A program made the position numbers and the translations under genes. A DNA stretch of 31,306 nt from an uncultured Muribaculaceae bacterium (GTDB lineage: Bacteria; Bacteroidota; Bacteroidia; Bacteroidales; Muribaculaceae): contig CAJUKX010000032.1 in the NCBI GenBank assembly GCA_910586975.1, positions 1-31,306 on the forward strand, written 5' to 3'. Below the pieces are notes generated by a model, which had not been told where the DNA came from, ran no database searches, and saw only the letters and a list, made by a program, of their open reading frames with translations. How positions within the stretch are numbered: position 1 is the first letter of the stretch; each line of letters starts with the position of its first letter. This document shows positions 25,268 to 31,306 of the stretch, one piece after another.

Positions 25268-26674
25268 ATGAAATCAATTAAATCAATGGCACGTGTGCTT
25301 GTAGCCACTGCAATTCCGGCAATCGCACTGTGCGCTTGTTCTGATAACGATGATCAACCCGTAAAGCCCGGAGAATCTGATGATGAAATCAACGGCAAAT
25401 TCGTTTTTGCCGCCTCTATTCAAAACTCCAGCACATCATACGACCTTGTTACCGGAACCTCTCTCGATGAGGGCTTCATATCAACCAAAGACAACGGTCT
25501 GCTGAATCCCGGTGCCACACAATGGGTTTTCTACAAAAACTATCTTTACGCACTGACCTACAATCAGGGCAACGCCGGCACTACCCGCAGCTACTATCTG
25601 GGCACTGACGGTGAGATGAAAGCCCGTGATATAGAGTATCGCATAAGCCGTTTCTCATCATACGGCGCCTACAACGACGATATCATCACCATGTCTACCG
25701 GCGATGGCCCTGCTACATTGGCCGACAGCCAGGGATTCCTGCCAAAGACTCTTCTGGTTACATATCTTAATGTGGTGAACGAAACCTCACGCAGCAACGA
25801 TACTTCTACCGGAGCATACTCTATGGAAAACTTCCTTGGAAACGGTGAATATGTGACACTTGCCGGTGCAGAACAGAGTGGCTCAAAGCTTTACTGCGGA
25901 GCTGTTCCAATGGGTCTAAGCCAGTATGGTGTGGCATACGAAAACCGTAAGTGGGTACGCCCCGGATTTGAACATCTGGTACATGACGAAGCCGGAGGCT
26001 CCGGCGCAGGTTCATACAAGGCCGGCGAGCTCGTGGGCACCCAGTATCCCGACGAGTGCTGGGTAGCTGTATACGACAACGAAAGCATGACAAACCCCAA
26101 ACTTGCCAAGACCGACAAAATCAGCACCCCATGCGGCAGATACCGTTCACAGTATTATCAGACTGTATGGGCAGCCGAGAGCGGTGATATCTACGTGTTC
26201 TCTGCCAGCTACGCCAAGACGATGACTGACCCCGGTCAGAAAACCACATTGCCCGCCGGCGTATGCCGTATCCCGGCCGGCGCCACATCATTTGATGATT
26301 ACTATTGCAACATCGAAGCTCAGACACCAGGTGGCAACCGATCATTCATGCGTTGCTGGCCTGCCGGCGGCGAATGTTTCCTCATGGTTATGTACGACCG
26401 TTCGCTGACCGAGAAAAATCCTGCCGCTACCGAGCTCGCTATCTTCAATGCCAATACCAAGAAACTTACTTATGTTACCGGACTTCCCGAAAACATCACA
26501 TCAATCGGTAAAACCGTTTACTCACATGACGGCAAAGTTTATATCCCCATCAACGTAGAGAACGAACAGCCCGCCATCTACGCTATCAGTACCTCAACAG
26601 CCGCCGCCACAAGAGGCGTTTCGGTAGAGGCTACCGACATCACCGGCTTCGGATACCTTACACCTGTAAAATAA
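25268..26674 (+). CDS. DUF4374 surface lipoprotein, XusB-like siderophore-binding protein
   Basis: A 468-residue lipoprotein with lipobox LCAC (C24) followed by SDNDDQ, an acidic stretch like the Bacteroidetes surface-export signal, so it is probably displayed outside the cell. The rest has repeated strands typical of a propeller and the length expected for DUF4374. In XusB the same family binds ferric siderophore at the surface and works with the receptor. It begins 15 bp after the receptor gene and ends 7 bp before the PepSY-TM gene. The C-terminus has YAISTSTAAATRGVSVEATD, ordinary for a last blade. Ligand is inferred. Confidence 0.8.
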   Translation: MKSIKSMARVLVATAIPAIALCACSDNDDQPVKPGESDDEINGKFVFAASIQNSSTSYDLVTGTSLDEGFISTKDNGLLNPGATQWVFYKNYLYALTYNQGNAGTTRSYYLGTDGEMKARDIEYRISRFSSYGAYNDDIITMSTGDGPATLADSQGFLPKTLLVTYLNVVNETSRSNDTSTGAYSMENFLGNGEYVTLAGAEQSGSKLYCGAVPMGLSQYGVAYENRKWVRPGFEHLVHDEAGGSGAGSYKAGELVGTQYPDECWVAVYDNESMTNPKLAKTDKISTPCGRYRSQYYQTVWAAESGDIYVFSASYAKTMTDPGQKTTLPAGVCRIPAGATSFDDYYCNIEAQTPGGNRSFMRCWPAGGECFLMVMYDRSLTEKNPAATELAIFNANTKKLTYVTGLPENITSIGKTVYSHDGKVYIPINVENEQPAIYAISTSTAAATRGVSVEATDITGFGYLTPVK

Positions 26675-26681
26675 AGCTGTT

Positions 26682-27890
26682 ATGATGAAATTTTTCAGAA
26701 AAATACATCTGTGGTTATCAGTACCCTTCGGCATAATAATCACTCTGATTTGTTTTTCGGGTGCGATGTTCATCTTTGAGCCGGAAATAACCAGAAGTGT
26801 CAATCACGACGTTTACTACGTTAAGGAAGTAAAAGGCGAGCCTATAGCAATAGGCGAGCTGATGGAATCTGTAAAGGCTTCGTTGCCCGACAGTGTTTCA
26901 ATCACCGGTGTAACAGTTTTCAAAGATGCGTCGCGCACATATCAGGTCAACCTGTCAAAACCGCGCAGGGCATCTATGTTCATCGACCAATATACCGGTG
27001 AGATCACAGGAAAATACGAACGCCTCGGATTTTTCTCCACAATGTTTAAACTGCACCGCTGGCTCCTCGACAGCGCCAATCCTCACGGCGAAGGTGTGAA
27101 AGTAGGCAAGACTCTTGTTGGCATCTCCACACTCATATTTGTGATTGCCTTGATTTCAGGTGTCATAATATGGTGGCCAAGAGCACGCAAGAACTTCAAG
27201 CATAGCCTGAGCATATCTTTTGAAAAGGGCTGGAAAGGTTTTTGGAAAGGCCTTCATGTGGCAGGCGGCATGTATGCGCTTATATTTGTACTTGCCATGT
27301 CTCTAACCGGCCTTACATGGTCGTTTGACTGGTATCGCTCGGCATTCTATGCCGTATGTGGCGTTGAACACACGCCCCGCAATTTCGGCCGGACAGCCAA
27401 TGTTGACAACAAAGGCAATAAGGACGGCCACGAAAGGGGTGAACGTCGCGGTGGACGTGGCGGTCGCCACGGTTCAGAAGGAAACAGACACGATGGCGAA
27501 AATCGCCATGAAGGCAGACGCCGCCACTCAGAGTTTGGCCGCTGGCAGCAGGTATATGAGGAACTGCACAACCAAAACCCTGAGGCTGCACAGATTACCA
27601 TCGGTTCTGAAAATGCCTCAGTAACACTCGGCAACACCGGAAACGGACGTGCTTCTGACCGCTACGAATTCAACCGTCGTTCAGGTGAAGTGTCTCTCAC
27701 TACAAAATATGCCGACTCCAATGAAGCCGACAAACTGCGCGACTGGATATATTCAATCCATACCGGAAGCCTTGGCGGCCTGTTCACCCGCATATTATGG
27801 TTGCTTGGAGCTCTGCTTGGTGCGTCATTGCCACTGACAGGCTATTACATCTGGATCAAGCATCTTCTAAAGAAAGAAAAGCACCATTAA
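26682..27890 (+). CDS. PepSY-TM inner-membrane protein, XusC-like (probable siderophore iron reductase)
   Basis: A 402-residue protein with four membrane segments (about 13-33, 143-165, 191-214, 366-392) and PepSY-like regions in the two periplasmic parts. Histidines H9, H125, H192 and H360 lie beside membrane segments, as expected for heme ligands in FoxB-like PepSY-TM reductases. The second periplasmic loop carries an unusual insert at about 241-283 packed with Arg, Gly and His (in 245-282: 10 Arg, 5 His, 11 Gly). The protein ends KEKHH. It is the third gene of the Xus-like operon. Two adjacent ATG codons (26682, 26685) could both start it. Reductase activity is inferred from the family. 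Confidence 0.82.
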   Translation: MMKFFRKIHLWLSVPFGIIITLICFSGAMFIFEPEITRSVNHDVYYVKEVKGEPIAIGELMESVKASLPDSVSITGVTVFKDASRTYQVNLSKPRRASMFIDQYTGEITGKYERLGFFSTMFKLHRWLLDSANPHGEGVKVGKTLVGISTLIFVIALISGVIIWWPRARKNFKHSLSISFEKGWKGFWKGLHVAGGMYALIFVLAMSLTGLTWSFDWYRSAFYAVCGVEHTPRNFGRTANVDNKGNKDGHERGERRGGRGGRHGSEGNRHDGENRHEGRRRHSEFGRWQQVYEELHNQNPEAAQITIGSENASVTLGNTGNGRASDRYEFNRRSGEVSLTTKYADSNEADKLRDWIYSIHTGSLGGLFTRILWLLGALLGASLPLTGYYIWIKHLLKKEKHH

Positions 27891-27907
27891 TTTTTGTTCA
27901 TTGGCAG

Positions 27908-27946
27908 AATAGCAGTTGCCCCGGCCGGGGTGGCTGCTATTTTTTT
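27908..27946 (+). terminator. Terminator of the Xus-like operon, overlapping the convergent gene end
   Basis: AATAGCAG at 27908-27915 pairs with CTGCTATT at 27934-27941, continues through three G-T wobbles, and then CCCC/GGGG around the loop GGCC, giving a 15-bp stem. T27940-T27946 form the U-tract. The stop codon and last two Lys codons of the convergent MFS gene lie in this sequence. Confidence 0.88.
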
Positions 27947-29301
27947 ATTCTCCTGCTTATGCTGAATACACCTGCCGTCAGAGCAAAAATCAGAGCCAGA
28001 CACAGGCATACATGTACAGAACGGGCGGTGCCGGAGCTTATCGCGAATACGATGGTCACAATGGTTGCGCCGAGAGTCTGACCCACAAGGCGCGCGGTAC
28101 TTTGCATTCCTCCAGCTCCTCCGGTGCGTTGTACAGGAGTGGCCAATACCATAACGATATTATTTGGAGTCTGAAACAAACCAAAGCCCAAACCGCATAC
28201 GGCCATACGCCAAGCTATATCAAGTTCTGAAATTCCGGAAGCGGGCGCAAGCATCAGCAATAACACGCCTGTTGCATATATACCCATACCGCAGGCTGCT
28301 GTCACTCCTGGATTATGACGTTCTACAAATCTTGCTGCAAACGGCGACACTATCATAGTGGCAAGCGGCCACGGTGTCATTAGAAGCCCTGTTGTGATTT
28401 CGGAAAATCCGTAATTATTCAGGAATAAGAAAGGCAGAGCAATCATAGCTATATTCTGGGCTATGAATGAACATACCGAAGTTGATATACTTAACGAATA
28501 CAGTCTTATTCCAAATAAATCCACAGGCAGCATTGGTGACTCGCGATGCAGCTGACGACGTATGTAGAACACAGCCAACACAAGCCCGACGACTATCAAT
28601 GCCGAGTTGGTCAACACATCTCCTTTTCTCGCAAAATTACCTATTGCAAAAAAGATGATACCAAATACAATTACATTTTCAACTGCACTTATCCAGTCAT
28701 ATTTACCTGTTACTTTTTTATCAGGATTATGGGGCAAAAGCCGTTTTCCTATAATAAAAGCAATGATGCCAAAAGGCACATTTATCAGAAAAAGCCAATG
28801 CCATGACGCAATGGATAGTATGCCACCGGCTAAGGTCGGACCCGATGCTGTGGCTATTGCGATAACCATTGCATTAAGTGCCAGACCGCGGCCGAGCACT
28901 TCTCTTGGATAAATCAGGCGTGTCAACGCTATATTGACACCCATAACGCTTGCCGCTCCTATACCTTGTAATGCTCTCGATACCAAAATCATGGTGAATG
29001 ATTGCGACAATGCGCAAAGTGCCGATGCCAACGTAAAGATTACAACTCCCGATAAAAAACATTTTCTATAGCTGTATCGGTCGCCAAATGACGACAAAGG
29101 CAAAAGCAGCATGGTGATAACTAACTGGTAAATGGTGATTATCCATACGGCCGATGATGATGTGACACCAAATTTTGATGCAATGACAGGCAATGCAACA
29201 TTAACGACCGTGACATCAAGTACGGTCATTACAAGCACAATAAGTATTGATGTTATAGCTACATATTTGTGTATTGAGAATTTAATTGCCGGATCTTTCA
29301 T
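27937..29301 (-). CDS. DHA2-type MFS multidrug exporter (14 segments)
   Basis: An inner-membrane drug:proton antiporter of 454 residues when started at ATG 29301 (MKDPAIKF). The frame stays open to 29358 with another ATG, adding 19 residues (MPFLISLYR...), but the shorter start gives the usual tail before TM1. Family motifs are clear: LDVTVVNVALP in TM1, the loop 2-3 block GDRYSYRK, and the antiporter motif ending ATASGPTLAGG in TM5. It resembles QacA/Smv-type exporters. It is monocistronic on the minus strand, convergent with the Xus-like operon; its last codons sit in that operon's terminator. Substrate unknown. Confidence 0.85.
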   Translation of the reverse strand: MKDPAIKFSIHKYVAITSILIVLVMTVLDVTVVNVALPVIASKFGVTSSSAVWIITIYQLVITMLLLPLSSFGDRYSYRKCFLSGVVIFTLASALCALSQSFTMILVSRALQGIGAASVMGVNIALTRLIYPREVLGRGLALNAMVIAIATASGPTLAGGILSIASWHWLFLINVPFGIIAFIIGKRLLPHNPDKKVTGKYDWISAVENVIVFGIIFFAIGNFARKGDVLTNSALIVVGLVLAVFYIRRQLHRESPMLPVDLFGIRLYSLSISTSVCSFIAQNIAMIALPFLFLNNYGFSEITTGLLMTPWPLATMIVSPFAARFVERHNPGVTAACGMGIYATGVLLLMLAPASGISELDIAWRMAVCGLGFGLFQTPNNIVMVLATPVQRTGGAGGMQSTARLVGQTLGATIVTIVFAISSGTARSVHVCLCLALIFALTAGVFSISRRIKK

Positions 29302-29402
29302 TACCAATGTTTTATAAAGCTTGTTCAACAACCGATACAAACTAATCAAAAACGGCAAGACTGCTCGCTATGAGTTGTGTGCAGCCTTGTCGTTCATATT
29401 TA

Positions 29403-29433
29403 GAAATTGTTTATAATAAATTAAAACAGTTTC
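29403..29433. repeat. 31-bp remnant: two facing terminal repeats of the element
   Basis: GAAATTGTTTATAATAAATT and its partner ending AAAACAGTTTC face each other with nothing between. They resemble the left and right ends of the 165-bp element with several substitutions. It lies between the MFS gene and the hydrolase gene. It may be an internally deleted copy; as an imperfect hairpin it could also be unrelated. Confidence 0.45.
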
Positions 29434-29463
29434 TTTTTCTTTTCTACCTTATATTTATTTTCG

Positions 29464-30492
29464 TTATTTTTTCTGTTTGAAGAGCCAGTCTCTTACAGCG
29501 GTGTTTTTATATGCGTAATCGAATGAATACATGTGCTCGCTGCCTTTACCATCCTCGGGAAGTACCGAACCTGATTCAAACTGGAAGAGGTTGACCGGAG
29601 CTCCCTTTTCAAGCATTGTAGCAGCCAGCTCTGATTGACGGCTCTCGGGGAGCTTGGCACTCCACTCGGCATAGGTGTATTGAACGCCCACTTTGCGGGC
29701 GGCTTCTTCAATCGGTTCAAGACACTTGGCTGCGCCGCCCTTGTTGCCGGCTATGAAGTAAACGAATTTATGTTTTACCAGTGAGTCGAATGAGGCTTTG
29801 TCCCAGTGGCAATCGACAAATATTGATGCTGCAAAGATTTCGGGATAAGCCACATTGTAGTACATGGATATCATTCCGCCCATCGACTGACCGGTAGTAT
29901 AGATTCTGTCGGTGTCTACATTTTTGTCTGCAACTATGCTGTTGAGCATTCTGATGACTATATCCACCTCGTCGGTATGTTCGTAGGCATCATTTACTGC
30001 AACGCCTGAGAACTGCGGAACAAGTACATAGCACGGATTTTTCGCTTGTGATTCAGCGGTAGCCCACACAAGTGCGCCATAGCCCTGAGTCAAAGGTCGG
30101 GTAGCATCTGTGCCCGGAGTGCTCGCATCAGCCATAAAAAGTACCAGCGGGTATTTCTTATTAACATCTGCATCCTTTGGGGTGTAGAGGTTATACTTCA
30201 TTGTCTTGCCTGTCTCGGTGTCCTTATATTCGAATTGCTTGAACTCAGGCACAACGGTCTTAATCAGAGCCTGAAGCACCGAGTCACCGGTCTTGTCGAT
30301 CACCGGGCCACCGCCGGGTGTACCAAGTTGCGGACCTCCGGCTCGGCCACCTTTGCTTTCTTGTGGCTGTTCTGTACTTGATTGCTTTTGGTCAGAGTTA
30401 GCGTTTCCTCCACAAGCTGTCGCTAATACCGGTAAAGAGCATACCAATGTCAGCGATAGAATAGTTTTCAAAGTCTTTTTTCTAAAATTCAT
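29464..30492 (-). CDS. Lipoprotein alpha/beta hydrolase (esterase/PHB-depolymerase-like)
   Basis: A 342-residue lipoprotein: signal with lipobox LATAC (C27), then a low-complexity Ser/Gln/Gly linker (about 28-65) and an alpha/beta-hydrolase domain. The nucleophile elbow is GQSMGG with S203, preceded by DTDRIYTT as in the PHB depolymerase/feruloyl esterase group. H320 in GSEHMYSF is the likely catalytic His. The segment where the acid usually sits reads FIAGNKGG, with Asn at 250 instead of a clear Asp, so the acid may lie elsewhere. It sits near the start of a second SusD-containing locus at the right edge but has its own upstream gap of 365 bp. The substrate is unknown; an ester on a dietary polysaccharide is possible. 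Confidence 0.75.
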   Translation of the reverse strand: MNFRKKTLKTILSLTLVCSLPVLATACGGNANSDQKQSSTEQPQESKGGRAGGPQLGTPGGGPVIDKTGDSVLQALIKTVVPEFKQFEYKDTETGKTMKYNLYTPKDADVNKKYPLVLFMADASTPGTDATRPLTQGYGALVWATAESQAKNPCYVLVPQFSGVAVNDAYEHTDEVDIVIRMLNSIVADKNVDTDRIYTTGQSMGGMISMYYNVAYPEIFAASIFVDCHWDKASFDSLVKHKFVYFIAGNKGGAAKCLEPIEEAARKVGVQYTYAEWSAKLPESRQSELAATMLEKGAPVNLFQFESGSVLPEDGKGSEHMYSFDYAYKNTAVRDWLFKQKK

Positions 30493-30593
30493 ATCAATAT
30501 AGATGTTAGTTATATATTATAAGATGCAAATTAAGGCAAAAAGTTCATTTATACGGGATAAAAACAAGCAATTTAGTGGTAAATGACACTCTT

Positions 30594-30758
30594 GGAAACT
30601 GTTTAAATTTATTTATCGCAGGATTTGAGGAGGATTGTCATTTGGATTTTTGATATTGATGATGGAGTTTAGTGGCTCCTAAATGACTGAATCAATATCT
30701 TAAATACATAGACAAGACTCTCAAAGACAAGATAAAATAAATTTTAAACAGTTTCTTA
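30594..30758. repeat. Full copy of the 165-bp MITE-like element
   Basis: The second complete copy, about 95% identical to 16694-16860 and in the same orientation, with both terminal inverted repeats, the GTCATTT/AAATGAC pair and the GGAG/CTCC hairpin. The flanks are TTG on the left and TTA on the right, so a target duplication is not clear. It occupies most of the 365-bp gap between the hydrolase start and the SusD-like gene end; the rest of that gap (30493-30593) shows no gene. Confidence 0.78.
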
Positions 30759-30782
30759 AGGGTCGTTTTATATCAAGTTCTT

Positions 30783-30815
30783 AAAAAATCGGGCGACCAA
30801 ACAGCGGCCGCCCGA
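30783..30815 (-). terminator. Terminator after the right-edge SusD-like gene
   Basis: TCGGGCG at 30789-30795 pairs with CGCCCGA at 30809-30815; on the minus strand the stem is followed by six U (A30783-A30788). It lies 42 bases after the SusD-like stop codon, so that gene ends its operon. Confidence 0.82.
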
Positions 30816-30857
30816 CACTCAGACATGATATAATCTATAACTAACAATTGCAATCAA

Positions 30858-31306
30858 TTACCAACCCTCGTTTTGAGTAAGGTTGAGGTTTCGCTCCATC
30901 TCCACAAGAGGTATAGGCCACAACTCGTGTCGACTCTGATAAGAACGGGTGTACATAAGGTCGCCGAAAATATCGGTTGCGTTCTTTACCGACTTTTCAA
31001 GCTGTCCCCATCGCCGCAAATCCCAGTATCGCTGGCCTTCACCGGCAAGCTCAAAGGCACGTTCGCGTTGTATGCGCAACGCCATATCTTCTTTGCTGCC
31101 GACATTCAGCCACTCGGCACCGGAGTTAAGGCCGGGCATACCTACACGGGCGCGTATCTTGTTGACCTCTGCCACTGCCTTGTCCGTGGCTCCGCTCTCA
31201 TTGTATGCCTCGGCAAGCATCAGTATCACATCGCCAAGACGTATTAGCGGGAATTCGTATGGTGTGCGGTTATACTCGCCCCAGTATCCGTCAAGGTTGC
31301 CTGTCG
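30858..31306 (-). CDS. SusD/RagB-like protein, C-terminal part only
   Basis: The last 148 residues of a SusD-like lipoprotein; the frame remains open to the right edge, so the gene begins outside the window. It has the diagnostic SusD blocks FPLIRLGDVILMLAEAYNE, then RIQRERAFELAGEGQRYWDLRRWG, and ends WPIPLVEMERNLNLTQNEGW, which are listed here as separate landmarks. Being on the minus strand, it should follow a SusC-like gene to the right. It belongs to a second glycan locus whose substrate cannot be read from this fragment. Confidence 0.9.
   Translation of the reverse strand, partial: TGNLDGYWGEYNRTPYEFPLIRLGDVILMLAEAYNESGATDKAVAEVNKIRARVGMPGLNSGAEWLNVGSKEDMALRIQRERAFELAGEGQRYWDLRRWGQLEKSVKNATDIFGDLMYTRSYQSRHELWPIPLVEMERNLNLTQNEGW

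Noticed and set aside
29302..29358. Longer start for the DHA2 exporter at 29358
   Set aside because: It adds 19 residues before a normal MFS N-terminus; the ATG at 29301 fits family length. The longer form is not excluded.
1..31306. CRISPR arrays, rRNA and transposase genes
   Set aside because: No regularly spaced repeats, no rRNA-like segments and no DDE or serine recombinase motifs were seen on either strand.

Overview
The window looks like a gut Bacteroidales chromosome, most likely from the Muribaculaceae or a close relative. The evidence is SusC/SusD pairs, a hybrid two-component regulator carrying an AraC domain, lipoproteins with Bacteroidetes-style signals, and repeated promoter boxes of the Bacteroidetes form TAnnTTTG. 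The family-level placement is inferred from gene content and general feel; no 16S or marker gene is present.

Region 1 (1-12601) is a compact fructan utilisation locus. A minus-strand operon encodes a GH32 fructanase, an MFS hexose importer and a PfkB-type fructokinase, and ends at a strong intrinsic terminator. Divergent from it is a 914-residue hybrid two-component sensor with a sugar-binding sensor domain, like the fructose sensor BT1754 of Bacteroides thetaiotaomicron. SusC and SusD homologues follow on the plus strand. A gap-free 51-bp motif (40/51 identical) precedes both the sensor gene and susC and is the best candidate for the regulator's operator. The expected flow is: SusC/SusD import fructan fragments, GH32 releases fructose in the periplasm, fructose is sensed there and imported by the MFS carrier, and the fructokinase phosphorylates it. 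The first 350 bases hold a hairpin-rich non-coding stretch with a possible small RNA.

Region 2 (12665-16600) is a minus-strand tripartite efflux operon: an EmrB-like MFS pump, an EmrA/HlyD-like adaptor and a TolC-like outer-membrane channel, tightly coupled by a 4-bp overlap and a 1-bp gap. Region 3 (17116-22657) is a LytS/LytTR-type two-component system with a small PepSY-like exported protein as its third gene. Divergent from it is an AcrB-type RND pump that has no adaptor or channel gene beside it.

Region 4 (22877-27890) resembles the XusABC xenosiderophore uptake system: a TonB-dependent receptor, a DUF4374 surface lipoprotein and a PepSY-TM inner-membrane protein. A Fur-like repeat lies in its promoter region. 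Convergent to it is a DHA2-type MFS drug exporter (27937-29301), then a lipoprotein alpha/beta hydrolase, then the C-terminal part of another SusD-like protein at the right edge.

A family of short non-autonomous elements (about 165 bp, terminal inverted repeats beginning GAAACTGTTTAAA) occurs as two full copies, one half copy and one possible 31-bp remnant, all between genes. No rRNA, tRNA, CRISPR array or transposase gene was seen.
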